Shown here in pieces: positions 26,171 through 36,005 of a DNA stretch of 64,000 nt. Position 1 is the first letter of the stretch, and each line of letters starts with the position of its first letter. The translations under genes and the position numbers were made by a program. Origin of the DNA: Devosia sp. (GTDB taxonomy: Bacteria; Pseudomonadota; Alphaproteobacteria; Rhizobiales; Devosiaceae). The DNA is taken from the NCBI GenBank assembly GCA_016713105.1, contig JADJPS010000006.1:1-64000 (forward strand). The letters are read 5' to 3'. A model generated the notes under the pieces. That model was not told the DNA's origin. It searched no databases and was given only the letters and a program-made list of their open reading frames with translations.

Positions 26171-27337
26171 ATGTTTTCACGCGAGCGCAAGACCCCCATC
26201 GCCGAGTGGTGGTGGACGATCGACAAGGCCCTGCTGTCGGCGCTCGTGATCCTGCTCCTCGCCGGAGTCCTGCTGAGCTTTGCCGCGAGCCCGCCGGTGG
26301 CGGAGAGACTCGGGCTTGGACCCTGGCACTTCATCATCCGCCAGGCGGTGTTCGCGTCTCTGGCACTGCCGGTGATGCTGGCGGCCTCGATGCTGCCGCA
26401 ACGGGCGGCGCGCTTTGCCGCTCTCGGCGTCCTCGTGGTGTTCGTCATTCTGCTGTGGCTGACACTCAGGCTGGGCGTCGAGGTCAAGGGTGCCAAGCGC
26501 TGGATTTCGTTTGCCGGCAATACGGTGCAGCCGTCCGAGTTCGTCAAGCCGGCCTTTGCCGTCATCGGGGCATGGCTGTTTGCCGAGAGCATGAAGCAGA
26601 AGGGCGTTCCTGCACGCACCCTTGCCACCGGCATCATGCTGGCGATCGTGGGCGGACTGCTGCTGCAGCCCGACATCGGCCAGACGGCGCTGGTTCTCGC
26701 CACCTGGGGAGCACTGCTGTTTCTCTCCGGCATCTCCTGGCTGGTGATCATCGGGCTTGGTGCCGCCGCCGTGGCCCTGCTGTTCGCCGCCTACACGGTC
26801 TTTCCCCACTTCGCGAAGCGAATCGACGCGTTCATCAATCCCGAGTCCGGCGGCCACGGCACCTACCAGGTGGACAAGGCACTCAGTTCACTCCTTGAGG
26901 GCGGCTGGTTCGGACGCGGGCCCGGAGAGTCACTCGCCAAGAAGGTAATCCCGGACGCCCATGCCGACTACGTGTTCTCGGCTGCTGCCGGCGAATTCGG
27001 GATTCTCTTCTGCCTCGGGCTCGTGGCGCTCATCGCCTTCATCGTGATCCGGGCGCTGCTGGGGGCGCAACAGCAGTCGAGCCTGTTCGCCCGGCTGGGC
27101 GCATCGACCCTCGCGATCCAGTTCGGGCTGCAGTCGGGCATCAACCTCGCGGTGAACCTCAATCTGGTCCCGCCCAAGGGCATGACCTTGCCCTTCGTCT
27201 CCTACGGCGGCACGTCGATGCTCGCGGTGGCCTTCGGCATGGGGCTGATGCTCGCACTGACGCGCAAGAAGCCGGAAGAACGCATGGTCACGGGGCTTCC
27301 CGCCTATCGCAGCTCGGTGCTATCCCCCGCCGAATGA
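26171..27337 (+). CDS. ftsW: Septal peptidoglycan glycosyltransferase FtsW
   Basis: This 388-residue SEDS-family protein has ten membrane helices. Key segments are GVEVKGAKRWISFAGNTVQP, LVLATWGALLFLSGISWLV, GTYQVDKALSSLLEGGWFG with the invariant loop, DAHADYVFSAAAGEFGILFC, and PFVSYGGTSMLAVAFGMGL. It polymerises lipid II at the septum with FtsI. A 140-base gap separates it from mraY, so it may have its own promoter. Confidence 0.94.
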   Translation: MFSRERKTPIAEWWWTIDKALLSALVILLLAGVLLSFAASPPVAERLGLGPWHFIIRQAVFASLALPVMLAASMLPQRAARFAALGVLVVFVILLWLTLRLGVEVKGAKRWISFAGNTVQPSEFVKPAFAVIGAWLFAESMKQKGVPARTLATGIMLAIVGGLLLQPDIGQTALVLATWGALLFLSGISWLVIIGLGAAAVALLFAAYTVFPHFAKRIDAFINPESGGHGTYQVDKALSSLLEGGWFGRGPGESLAKKVIPDAHADYVFSAAAGEFGILFCLGLVALIAFIVIRALLGAQQQSSLFARLGASTLAIQFGLQSGINLAVNLNLVPPKGMTLPFVSYGGTSMLAVAFGMGLMLALTRKKPEERMVTGLPAYRSSVLSPAE

Positions 27338-27362
27338 GCAGGCCCAAGCGGAGTTCTTCGAT

Positions 27363-28463
27363 TTGAGCACCATTGTGCTGATGGCCGGTGGCACGGGGGG
27401 GCACCTCTTCCCTGCCATGGCGCTGGCCCAGGAACTGCGTCGTCGGGGCCATGACGTGCAACTGATGACGGACCATCGGGTCGCGACCTATGGCGCAGAC
27501 TTTCCCGCCAGCGCCATCCACGTCGTGCCCTCTGCAACGCCATCGGTGCGCAATCCCGTGACATTCGTGCTGGCCGGGCTGCGAATCGTCTGGGGCATCG
27601 GCGTTGCGATCGGGAAGCTGGTCCGGATCAGGCCGGATGCGGTCGTCGGCTTTGGCGGCTATCCGGTGTTCCCGCCCTTCATGGCCGCGAGCCTGCTCGG
27701 TGTGCCGGGCATCCTGCAGGAGCAGAATGCGGTCATGGGCCGAGCCAATCGCGCGCTTGCCCGCTATGCGCGGCGGATTGCGCTCAGTTTTCCCAGGACC
27801 AAGTATGCCGAGGCCTTCTCCGGAAAGTCCGACGTGGTGGGCAATCCGATGCGTGACCGGGTGCGGGCGCTTGCCGGAGCCCGCTATCCCGCGCTGAGCG
27901 ATGTCGAACCGCTTCGCCTGCTGGTGGTCGGCGGCAGCCAGGGTGCGCGTATTTTCGCCGATCTGGTGCCCCCGGCCATTGCGCTGCTTCCCGAGCCGAT
28001 GCGGGGTCGCCTGCGTATCGTGCAGCAGGCCCGCGCCGAGGACCTCGATCGGGTGGCCGATGCGTACCGGCAGCTCAAGGTCAATGTTGAGCTGGCGCCG
28101 TTCTTTGCCGACCTGCCGGAGCGCATGGCGGCGGCGCACCTCGTCGTCTGCCGGTCCGGGGCGTCCACCGTCACCGAACTCGCGGCGATCGGCCGTCCGG
28201 CGATCTTCGTGCCGCTGCCCGGCTCGATCGATGCCGACCAGAAGAACAATGCGCTGGTGATCGAAGCTGCCGGAGGCGGGTGGATCGCCGACCAGGCCAC
28301 GCTTACGCCCCAATCACTGGGCACTCGTTTGACCTCACTTTTCGGTGATCCGGCGGCACTGCAGCGTGCCGCCGCGGCCGCCGCCGCACTCGGTCGGCCG
28401 GACGCTGTTTCGAGGCTTGCCGATATGGCGATCACCATGGCCCAGAAGGGGAAGACTGCATGA
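27363..28463 (+). CDS. murG: UDP-GlcNAc:lipid I N-acetylglucosaminyltransferase
   Basis: This 366-residue GT28 enzyme makes lipid II from lipid I on the inner face of the membrane. MAGGTGGHLFPAMALAQEL is the N-terminal G loop, VVGFGGYPVFPPFMAA and LVVGGSQGARIF follow, and CRSGASTVTELAAIGRPAIF is the UDP-GlcNAc site. The start is a TTG at 27363 with GGAG upstream. Its stop overlaps the murC ATG. Confidence 0.95.
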   Translation: MSTIVLMAGGTGGHLFPAMALAQELRRRGHDVQLMTDHRVATYGADFPASAIHVVPSATPSVRNPVTFVLAGLRIVWGIGVAIGKLVRIRPDAVVGFGGYPVFPPFMAASLLGVPGILQEQNAVMGRANRALARYARRIALSFPRTKYAEAFSGKSDVVGNPMRDRVRALAGARYPALSDVEPLRLLVVGGSQGARIFADLVPPAIALLPEPMRGRLRIVQQARAEDLDRVADAYRQLKVNVELAPFFADLPERMAAAHLVVCRSGASTVTELAAIGRPAIFVPLPGSIDADQKNNALVIEAAGGGWIADQATLTPQSLGTRLTSLFGDPAALQRAAAAAAALGRPDAVSRLADMAITMAQKGKTA

Positions 28464-29884
28464 AGATGCCGCGGAACATCGGTCCGGTGCATTTCGTCGG
28501 CATCGGCGGCATCGGCATGAGCGGCATCGCCGAGATCCTGCACAACCAGGGGTACAAGGTCCGCGGCTCCGACAGCGCCGAGAACCCGAATGTGCAGCGC
28601 CTGCGCAAGATGGGCATCGAGGTCGAGGTCGGCCAGAAGGCCGAGAACCTCAAGGACGCCGCTGTGGTGGTCATTTCCTCGGCGATCAAGAAGGGCAATC
28701 CGGAACTCGACGCGGCCCGGGCCCGCGGCCTGCCGGTCGTCCGGCGGGCCGAGATGCTGGCCGAGATCATGCGCTTCAAGAACGCCATCGCCATCGGCGG
28801 TACGCACGGCAAGACGACGACGACGACGCTGGTCGCGACCCTGCTCGATGCCGGCAATCTCGATCCGACGGTCATCAATGGCGGGATCATCAACGCCTAT
28901 GGCACCAACGCCCGGCTCGGCGATGGCGAGTGGATGGTGGTCGAGGCAGACGAGAGCGACGGGACATTCGTCAAGCTGCCGGCCGACGTTGCCGTCGTCA
29001 CCAATGTCGATCCCGAGCATCTCGACCACTACAGCGACTTCGAGCACGTCAAGCAGGCCTTCCTCAACTTCGTCGAGAACGTGCCGTTCTACGGCTTTGC
29101 GGTGATGTGCCTCGATCATCCGGAGGTACAGGCGCTGGTCGGGCAGATCCGAGATCGCCGGGTGATCACCTATGGTCGCAACCCGCAGGCCGACGTGCGG
29201 CTGGTCGACCTCGAGATCTACGATGGGGCGAGCCACTTCGCGGTCGAGATTCGCGATCGCATCCGCATGACGCACTTGCGGATCGAGGGGCTCGAACTAC
29301 CGATGCCGGGCGAGCACAACGCCCTCAATGCAACCGCGGCGATCGCGGTGGCGGATCAGCTCAAGGTGCCTGCCGAGGCGATCCGCAGGGGCCTCAAGAA
29401 CTTCTCCGGGGTCAAGCGCCGGTTCACCAGGACGGGCACGGTCAGTGGCGTCACCATCATCGATGACTACGGTCACCATCCGGTCGAGATCGCTGCCGTG
29501 CTGAAGGCGGCGCGGCAATCGAGCCGGCGCGACGTCATCGCCGTGGTGCAGCCGCACCGCTACAGCCGCGTCAACGACCTCTTCAACGAGTTCGCCACCT
29601 GCTTCAACGACGCCGACACGGTGATCGTGGCGCCGATCTACGCTGCCGGCGAGTCTCCGATCGAGGGCGTGACGCACGAGGAACTGGTCTCCCGCATTCG
29701 GGCCCGTGGCCATCGCGACGCCCGCGTGATCGACCGGCCGGAGGCGCTGGCGCCGCTGCTGGCGAGCCGTGTTGCCGATGGTGACTACGTCGTCTGCCTC
29801 GGTGCCGGCAACATCACGCAATGGGCCGCAGCACTTCCGGCCGAGCTTGGCGCCCTCATCGGAAGCGAAGCGGTGCAGCCATGA
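28460..29884 (+). CDS. murC: UDP-N-acetylmuramate:L-alanine ligase
   Basis: This 474-residue Mur ligase adds the first amino acid of the stem peptide. VHFVGIGGIGMSGIAEILHN is the N-terminal nucleotide-binding motif, GGTHGKTTTTTLVATLLDAG the ATP loop (about residue 114), and VVEADESDGTF and TIIDDYGHHPVEIAAVLKAA are signatures of MurC. It overlaps murG and murB by four bases each, so the three are tightly coupled. Confidence 0.96.
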   Translation: MKMPRNIGPVHFVGIGGIGMSGIAEILHNQGYKVRGSDSAENPNVQRLRKMGIEVEVGQKAENLKDAAVVVISSAIKKGNPELDAARARGLPVVRRAEMLAEIMRFKNAIAIGGTHGKTTTTTLVATLLDAGNLDPTVINGGIINAYGTNARLGDGEWMVVEADESDGTFVKLPADVAVVTNVDPEHLDHYSDFEHVKQAFLNFVENVPFYGFAVMCLDHPEVQALVGQIRDRRVITYGRNPQADVRLVDLEIYDGASHFAVEIRDRIRMTHLRIEGLELPMPGEHNALNATAAIAVADQLKVPAEAIRRGLKNFSGVKRRFTRTGTVSGVTIIDDYGHHPVEIAAVLKAARQSSRRDVIAVVQPHRYSRVNDLFNEFATCFNDADTVIVAPIYAAGESPIEGVTHEELVSRIRARGHRDARVIDRPEALAPLLASRVADGDYVVCLGAGNITQWAAALPAELGALIGSEAVQP

Positions 29885-30858
29885 CCTTGTGGCCCGATCT
29901 GATCCCCGAATTTTCCTGGCTGGGCGAAGTGCGCGGTCGCTACGCCGCGAACCAGCCCCTCAGCGAAGTGACCTGGTTCCGTGTCGGCGGACCGGCACAG
30001 CTGTTCTACCAGCCGGCGGACGAGGCCGACCTGGCGTTCTTCATGCGGAACCTGCCGTCCGATATCCGCGTCACGGTCATCGGGCTCGGCTCGAACCTGC
30101 TGATCCGCGATGGCGGCCTAGATGGCGTCGTCATCCGCCTCTCGGCCCGGGGGTTCGGCAATATCGAGATCCTCGACGACCACCGGCTGCGGGTCGGGAC
30201 GGCACTGCCGGACGTCAAGGTGGCGACTGCCGCGGCAGAGGCCGGCATCGACGGGCTGACCTTCTATCGCGGCATTCCGGGCGGCATCGGCGGGGCGCTC
30301 TACATGAATGCCGGCTGCTACGGCACGGAGACGCGCGACCGGATGGTGGAGCTGACCGCGGTGACGCGCCAGGGTGAGATCGTCACGCTCAGCAACGACG
30401 ACATGGGCTATCTCTACCGCAAGTCGAACGGGCCGCGCGGCGCCGTCTTCACTTCCGCCGTCTACCGGGGCTTTGCCGGCGACAGGGACGATATTCTGAA
30501 CCGGATGCGCGAGATCACCGAGAAGCGCGAGAGCTCGCAGCCGACCAAGGCCAAGACCGGCGGCTCGACCTTCAAGAATCCCGAGGGGCACTCGAGCTGG
30601 AAGCTGATCGACGCAGCCGGTGGCCGGGGCCTCACCTTCGGCAATGCCCAGATGAGCGAGTTGCACGCCAATTTCCTCCTCAACCTGGGCGAGGCCGACG
30701 CCTTCGAGGTCGAGACGCTGGGCGAGATGGTGCGCCAGAAGGTGCGCGACACCCACGGTATCGAGCTCAAGTGGGAAATCCGCCGGATGGGGCATTTCGT
30801 GCCGAGTCGGGAAGTGCGCGAGTTCATGGACGGCGAGCCGTTCACCGGGGTGGTGTGA
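29881..30858 (+). CDS. murB: UDP-N-acetylenolpyruvoylglucosamine reductase
   Basis: This 325-residue FAD enzyme completes UDP-MurNAc. VTWFRVGGPAQLFYQPADEA and VIGLGSNLLIRDGGLDGVVI are the FAD-binding motifs, GIPGGIGGALYMNAGCYG and YRKSNGPRGAVFTSAVYRG follow, and GSTFKNPEGHSSWKLIDAAG marks the type I/II substrate region. ATG 29881 overlaps the murC stop; the longer in-frame start at 29821 lies inside murC and is not needed. Confidence 0.95.
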   Translation: MTLWPDLIPEFSWLGEVRGRYAANQPLSEVTWFRVGGPAQLFYQPADEADLAFFMRNLPSDIRVTVIGLGSNLLIRDGGLDGVVIRLSARGFGNIEILDDHRLRVGTALPDVKVATAAAEAGIDGLTFYRGIPGGIGGALYMNAGCYGTETRDRMVELTAVTRQGEIVTLSNDDMGYLYRKSNGPRGAVFTSAVYRGFAGDRDDILNRMREITEKRESSQPTKAKTGGSTFKNPEGHSSWKLIDAAGGRGLTFGNAQMSELHANFLLNLGEADAFEVETLGEMVRQKVRDTHGIELKWEIRRMGHFVPSREVREFMDGEPFTGVV

Positions 30859-30940
30859 TTGAGCGCCCAGGGGCCGCCTCTCCGGGGAAGGCCCCGCGCT
30901 GCGCCCCAGGGGGAGCCCGCCACCATCGGAGTAGCTGCCC

Positions 30941-31861
30941 ATGACCAAGCACGTCGCCGTTCTGATGGGTGGGGTGTCCAACGAACGCCAGGTGTCGCTC
31001 AGCTCGGGCCGTCAGTGCGCCGACGCGCTGCGGCGGGCCGGCTACCGCGTCACCGAGGTCGATGTCGGTTTCGACATCGCCGAGCAGCTGCGCGCCGTCG
31101 CGCCGGATGTCGCGTTCAATGCACTGCACGGTCCGTTCGGCGAGGACGGCACGATCCAGGGTGTGCTCGAGTTCCTGCGCATACCCTACACCCATTCCGG
31201 GGTTCTCGCTTCGGCGCTGGCGATGGACAAGCACCAGGCAAAGATCATGTTCAAGGCCGTCGGCATCCCGGTGACGGATCATCTGATCGTCAATCGGGCC
31301 GAGGTGGCGCGCCAGCACGTGATGGCGCCGCCCTACGTCATCAAGCCCATCGCCGACGGCTCGAGCGTTGGCGTGTTCGTCGTCAAGGCCGAGCATGGTC
31401 ATCCGCCGCAGGAAATCCTGCGGGAGGACTGGAATGCCGGCGAAGAGGTGATGGTCGAGCGCTATGTGCCGGGCCGGGACCTGACCTGCGCGGTCATGGG
31501 CGATGTGGCGCTGGGCGTCACCGAGATCGTGACCGACCTCAGCTTCTATAATTTCGAGGCCAAATACGCCAAAGGCGGGTCCAGCCACATCCTTCCGGCG
31601 CCAATTCAACCGAAAATTTACGACAAAGTGCAGAAGATCGCGCTCAAGGCGCATGCGGCGCTGGGGTGCCGGGGCGTCTCGCGGACAGACTTCCGCTTCA
31701 ACGATCAGGCAGGGGAGGACGGGGAACTCGTCTGCCTCGAGATCAACACCCAGCCCGGCATGACCGAAACATCTCTGGCCCCCGAACAGGCGCGCTTTGC
31801 GGGCCACACCTTCGAGGACCTCTGCGCCTGGATGGTGGAGGACGCGAGTTGCAACAGGTAG
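30941..31861 (+). CDS. ddl: D-alanine:D-alanine ligase
   Basis: This 306-residue ATP-grasp enzyme supplies D-Ala-D-Ala to MurF. VLMGGVSNERQVSLSSGRQ at the start, NALHGPFGEDGTIQGVLEF, PYTHSGVLASALAMDKHQAK, the KPIADGSSVGVFVV lysine loop, and LVCLEINTQPGMTETSLAPE are diagnostic. It follows an 80-base gap after murB and its 3' end overlaps ftsQ by 13 bases. Confidence 0.95.
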   Translation: MTKHVAVLMGGVSNERQVSLSSGRQCADALRRAGYRVTEVDVGFDIAEQLRAVAPDVAFNALHGPFGEDGTIQGVLEFLRIPYTHSGVLASALAMDKHQAKIMFKAVGIPVTDHLIVNRAEVARQHVMAPPYVIKPIADGSSVGVFVVKAEHGHPPQEILREDWNAGEEVMVERYVPGRDLTCAVMGDVALGVTEIVTDLSFYNFEAKYAKGGSSHILPAPIQPKIYDKVQKIALKAHAALGCRGVSRTDFRFNDQAGEDGELVCLEINTQPGMTETSLAPEQARFAGHTFEDLCAWMVEDASCNR

Positions 31862-32751
31862 GGGCACAAGGCTTTGCCGATGCTCAGGTTGTCGACCCGC
31901 GCCGGCTCCCCACGCCATTCCGGTCCGGGCGGCGTGCTCTGCTGGTGGCTGCGAACCATGCCTGGGTGCTGCACAAGGGCCTGATCGTCCGGATTGCCGG
32001 TGCGGTCATGGCGCTGCTGTTCATCGTCGGCGTCTTCGAGGCGCGCGATGCATTCGTCTCCGCCGGCACCACTGTCTATCGTTTTGTGCAGGGCGAGTTC
32101 GCGCAGGCCGGCTTCGCAATCCGGGCGATCGAGATCTCGGGCCAGACGCTGACCGCCGACCGGGACATCATCACGCTGCTCACCGTGGGCACCGGCAACT
32201 CGACACTCACCTTTGATGCGCAGAAGGCACAGGCGCGGCTCGAGTGGTTGCGGGCCGTCGAGTCGGCAACGGTACGCAAGGTCTATCCGAACAAGGTGAT
32301 CGTCAGCATCGTCGAGAAGGTGCCCGTCGCCCGATGGCGGGTCGGCGACGTCACCTGGCTGATCGATGGCCGCGGGCAGAAGATCGGCACCGACATTGCC
32401 TCGTATACCGAGTTGCCGCTGTTCATCGGCGAGGGCGCGGCCGACGACTCCGTCGCCATGGCGCGCGCGCTGGACCGGCACCAGGAGCTGAAATCGGGAC
32501 TGGCCGCGCTCAGCCGCATCGGCGATCGGCGCTGGGATCTGATCTACCGCAACGGCCTTCGCGTGCAACTGCCCGAGCAGGGCGTGGCGCAGGCGCTCGA
32601 CCGGCTGGAGATGTACCAGCGGGACTATCGGCTGCTGGATCGCGACGTCACCCAGATCGACCTGCGTGTGCCGGGCCTGCTCGCCCTCAGGCCAGGCGAG
32701 CTGGCGGCCCTGCAGATGGCCGACAGCAAGAAGAAGAAGCCCAAGCCCTAG
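31849..32751 (+). CDS. ftsQ: Cell division protein FtsQ
   Basis: This 300-residue bitopic protein has a basic cytoplasmic leader (RRLPTPFRSGRRALLV), one membrane helix (IVRIAGAVMALLFIVGVFEA), a POTRA domain (FAIRAIEISGQTLTADRDII) and a beta domain with WLIDGRGQKIG and RWDLIYRNGLRVQLPEQGV. It links FtsL/FtsB to the divisome. I place the start at TTG 31849, where GTGGAGGAC provides a ribosome binding site and the gene overlaps ddl; this start is less certain than the rest. Confidence 0.9.
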   Translation: MQQVGAQGFADAQVVDPRRLPTPFRSGRRALLVAANHAWVLHKGLIVRIAGAVMALLFIVGVFEARDAFVSAGTTVYRFVQGEFAQAGFAIRAIEISGQTLTADRDIITLLTVGTGNSTLTFDAQKAQARLEWLRAVESATVRKVYPNKVIVSIVEKVPVARWRVGDVTWLIDGRGQKIGTDIASYTELPLFIGEGAADDSVAMARALDRHQELKSGLAALSRIGDRRWDLIYRNGLRVQLPEQGVAQALDRLEMYQRDYRLLDRDVTQIDLRVPGLLALRPGELAALQMADSKKKKPKP

Positions 32752-32794
32752 GCCCCCGATCGTGCGGCCAGAGGACAACCGGAACGAACCTACC

Positions 32795-34108
32795 ATGATG
32801 ACCGACGCCATGACTGCCAGGCTCAAGCCGCTCCAGCCGGGCCGTACCACGCTCGTGTCGGTGCTGGACATCGGCTCCACCAAGATCGCCTGCGTGATCG
32901 CCCGGCTGGTCCCGCGGCCGGAGGGCAAGTCGCTGCGCCGCCGGACGCATACGGTGGAGGTCATCGGCTTCGGCTACGGACCGTCCGCCGGTGTCAAGAG
33001 CGGCGTGGTCAGCGATCTCGACAAGGCCGAACAGGCGGTCCGCACCGTGGTTGGGATGGCCGAGCGCGCGGCCGGCGTCACGGTCCAGTCGGTGATTGTC
33101 AATGTCACGGCCGGCCGGCTGGGCTCGGAGACCTTTTCGGCTGCCGTCGATCTTGGCGGCCAGGAGGTCGAGCGGGCCGATATCCAGCGCGTGCTGCGCG
33201 CCGTCAACGATCGCTCGGTCCGTCCGGAGCGCTCGATCATTCATGCCCTGCCGATCGGCTATGCCCTCGATGGGCAGAAGGGTATTCGCGATCCGCGCGG
33301 CATGGTGGGCGAGAGGCTCGCGGTCGACGTCGCGGTGGTGTCGGCCGAGACGCTCGCCATGCGCAATATCGAACTGGTCCTGCATCGCTGCCACCTGCAG
33401 ATCGAGGCGCTCACTGCGACACCCTATGCGTCGGGCCTCTCCACGCTCGTCGACGACGAAAGCGAACTGGGTGTGGCCTGCATAGATTTCGGCGGCGCCA
33501 CCACCACCGTTTCGGTGTTTGCCGATGGGCACCTCGTCTATGCCGATGCCATTGCCATCGGCGGGCATCACCTCACCCTCGACATCGCGCGGCACCTGTC
33601 CGTCGGCATCGCGGATGCGGAGCGGCTGAAGACGATGTATGGCTCGGTGCTGCCGGGCCAGGCCGACGAGCGCGACCTGATCCCGATCACTCCGGTCGGT
33701 GCCACGCGCGACGAGGCGCCGGGACAGATTCCCCGCTCGCATATCACCCGCATCATCCGCCCGCGGGTCGAGGAAGTGCTGACCGCCATCAAGGACCGGA
33801 TGCAGGCCACCGGCATGATGGACGTGTGCGGCCGTCGGTTCGTGCTCACGGGCGGCGCCAGCGAGCTCACGGGCCTGCCGGAAGTGGCCCGCCGCATCCT
33901 TGCCCGCAACGTCCGCAACGGCCGCCCCATGGGGATTTCGGGCCTGCCCGACCTGGCCAAGGGCCCGGCCTTCGCCACCGTCGCCGGCATGCTGATCTAC
34001 CCGCAGGTCTGCGCGCAGGAGTACGCGGAGCCCCGCCGTGTCGCCAAGCTCACCGGCACCGATGGCTACCTCGCCCGGGTAGGGGGCTGGCTCCGCTCGA
34101 GCTTCTGA
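32795..34108 (+). CDS. ftsA: Cell division protein FtsA
   Basis: This 437-residue actin-like ATPase anchors FtsZ to the membrane. VSVLDIGSTKIACVIARLV is the phosphate 1 loop, VKSGVVSDLDKAEQAVRTVV and RSIIHALPIGYALDGQKGI follow, and ACIDFGGATTTVSVF and FVLTGGASELTGLPEVARRI are the other ATP motifs. The end YLARVGGWLRSSF is the amphipathic membrane-targeting helix. Two adjacent ATGs (32795, 32798) are possible starts. Confidence 0.94.
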   Translation: MMTDAMTARLKPLQPGRTTLVSVLDIGSTKIACVIARLVPRPEGKSLRRRTHTVEVIGFGYGPSAGVKSGVVSDLDKAEQAVRTVVGMAERAAGVTVQSVIVNVTAGRLGSETFSAAVDLGGQEVERADIQRVLRAVNDRSVRPERSIIHALPIGYALDGQKGIRDPRGMVGERLAVDVAVVSAETLAMRNIELVLHRCHLQIEALTATPYASGLSTLVDDESELGVACIDFGGATTTVSVFADGHLVYADAIAIGGHHLTLDIARHLSVGIADAERLKTMYGSVLPGQADERDLIPITPVGATRDEAPGQIPRSHITRIIRPRVEEVLTAIKDRMQATGMMDVCGRRFVLTGGASELTGLPEVARRILARNVRNGRPMGISGLPDLAKGPAFATVAGMLIYPQVCAQEYAEPRRVAKLTGTDGYLARVGGWLRSSF

Positions 34109-34235
34109 TTCTATCCAATCGGCCCCTCGAACGCCGCGGTTTCGCGCCGTTCGGCGCAACATGCTTAACGGGGCGTAACCTGGGCGCCTCCGGCCCTCGC
34201 AAATTGCCATCCTGTTAACCGATTGGGCCGCATTG

Positions 34236-34250
34236 TTAGGGTCTGATTAA
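34236..34250 (+). promoter_or_regulatory. CtrA-like site in the ftsZ promoter region
   Basis: TTAGGGTCTGATTAA fits TTAA-N7-TTAA, the CtrA consensus, with one mismatch, about 50 bases before the ftsZ start. The whole ftsA-ftsZ gap (34109-34297) is long for this cluster and holds several TTAAC motifs (34165, 34215, 34247). CtrA controls ftsZ in Caulobacter; control here is inferred. Confidence 0.4.
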
Positions 34251-34297
34251 CGAATTGGCGACTAATACTGGTCCCACACGCCACTCATGGGGCCATC

Positions 34298-35947
34298 ATG
34301 ACGATCAACCTCACCATCCCGGACATTCAAGAACTGAAACCGCGCATCACCGTTTTCGGTGTGGGCGGCGCGGGCGGAAACGCAGTCAACAACATGATTG
34401 CCTCGGGCCTCTCGGGAGTGGACTTTGTCTGCGCCAACACCGACGCACAGGCCCTGGCGCTCTCCAGTGCGCAGCGGATCATCCAGCTTGGTGTCTCGGT
34501 CACCGAAGGGCTCGGAGCGGGGTCGCATCCCGAGGTTGGTCGTGCCGCGGCCGAAGAAAGCTTCGACGAGATCAACGATCACCTGAGCGGCGCCCACATG
34601 GTGTTCATCACCGCGGGCATGGGCGGCGGCACCGGTACCGGTGCGGCCCCCGTCGTGGCCCGCGCGGCGCGCGAGCAGGGGATCCTCACCGTGGGTGTGG
34701 TGACCAAGCCGTTCACCTTCGAAGGGAACCGCCGCGCCCGCCTCGCCGAGGACGGGATCGATGAGTTGCACCGGCATGTGGATACCCTGATCGTCATCCC
34801 GAACCAGAATCTGTTTCGGGTCGCCAACGAGAAGACCACCTTCGCGGACGCCTTCAAGATGGCGGACCAGGTGCTCTACTCGGGTGTTGCCTGCATCACC
34901 GACCTGATGGTCAAGGAAGGTCTGATCAATCTCGATTTTGCCGATGTTCGCGCCGTCATGCGCGGCATGGGCAAGGCGATGATGGGCACAGGAGAGGCCT
35001 CGGGCGAAGATCGCGCCCGGCATGCGGCAGAAGCCGCTATCGCCAACCCGTTGCTGGACGATGTGTCCATGCATGGCGCCCGCGGGCTGCTGATTTCCAT
35101 TACCGGTGGTCCTGACCTCACGCTGTATGAGGTCGATGAGGCGGCAAGCCGCATTCGCGAGGAAGTGGACTCGGATGCCAACATCATTCTCGGCGCAACG
35201 TTCGATCCGGACATGACCGGCACGATCCGCGTCTCGGTGGTGGCAACCGGCACCGATGCGACGATGGTGCAGGCGCTGGAGCCGATGAAGGCGAATCCGG
35301 CGCGGGTGCCGCTCAACGTGCAGACGATGCGGCGCGCCACGCCTGAGCCGGCGCCGGTGCAGCCCGAGCCGATGGTTGCGCCCGAACTCGAGTCGCAGGT
35401 GCAGCAGGCGGTGGCGGAGGCGATCACCTACGCCGAACCTGCCTATCCCGAATACCATGAGGATGATGGAATCACGGTCGAGCCCTACGTTCCGACCGCT
35501 GCCACCAGCCATGTCGAGGATTCGCCGCGGGCGGCAGAAATGCCGATGCCGAGCGTCTGCGTGCCGTCCAGCGCCGAACGTCCGGACGGCCAGCGGCGGA
35601 TGCCGCGTACGGAGGAGTTGCCCGTTGTTGCAAGACGGTCACTCACCGAGCAAGAAAAGCAGGAAGCCGAGCCGCGCAATGCGCGGGCGCTGTTCAAGCG
35701 CCTTGCCTCCAATGTCGGGCTCGGCCTGAAGCCGGCCGAACCGCCGCGCCAGCCGACGGCTGCCGATCTGGCGGCCGATGATGCTGCCGCGCGCAGCGCC
35801 ATCGAAGCCGGAGCCTCCCGGAATCCGCGGGCCTCGGTTGCCGCCGAGGGCGCGCGGGGCAATCTCGACGCTCATGGCAGGCCGTCCGCACAGCCGGCCG
35901 CAAAGGAGCATATCGAGATTCCGGCGTTCCTCCGAAAGCACGGCTAG
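34298..35947 (+). CDS. ftsZ: Cell division GTPase FtsZ
   Basis: This 549-residue tubulin homologue forms the Z ring. FGVGGAGGNAVNNMIASGL starts the GTPase domain, AGMGGGTGTGAAPVVA is the tubulin signature loop (about residue 108), and DFADVRAVMRGMGKAMMGTG follows in the activation domain. After about residue 330 comes a 200-residue disordered Pro/Glu/Ala tail, ending in a short conserved peptide (KEHIEIPAFLRKHG) for FtsA and other partners. The long tail is typical of Hyphomicrobiales. A separate promoter region precedes it. Confidence 0.97.
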   Translation: MTINLTIPDIQELKPRITVFGVGGAGGNAVNNMIASGLSGVDFVCANTDAQALALSSAQRIIQLGVSVTEGLGAGSHPEVGRAAAEESFDEINDHLSGAHMVFITAGMGGGTGTGAAPVVARAAREQGILTVGVVTKPFTFEGNRRARLAEDGIDELHRHVDTLIVIPNQNLFRVANEKTTFADAFKMADQVLYSGVACITDLMVKEGLINLDFADVRAVMRGMGKAMMGTGEASGEDRARHAAEAAIANPLLDDVSMHGARGLLISITGGPDLTLYEVDEAASRIREEVDSDANIILGATFDPDMTGTIRVSVVATGTDATMVQALEPMKANPARVPLNVQTMRRATPEPAPVQPEPMVAPELESQVQQAVAEAITYAEPAYPEYHEDDGITVEPYVPTAATSHVEDSPRAAEMPMPSVCVPSSAERPDGQRRMPRTEELPVVARRSLTEQEKQEAEPRNARALFKRLASNVGLGLKPAEPPRQPTAADLAADDAAARSAIEAGASRNPRASVAAEGARGNLDAHGRPSAQPAAKEHIEIPAFLRKHG

Positions 35948-35976
35948 GATCCAGCGGAAAAGCCATGCAGGCGTGT

Positions 35977-36005
35977 CCCGGTGCGGCTTCCGCGCCGGGA
36001 TTTTA
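35977..36005 (+). terminator. Rho-independent terminator after ftsZ
   Basis: CCCGGTGCGG and CCGCGCCGGG form a 10-bp stem (one G-T pair) with a CTT loop, followed by ATTTTA. It lies 30 bases after the ftsZ stop and separates ftsZ from lpxC. Confidence 0.75.
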
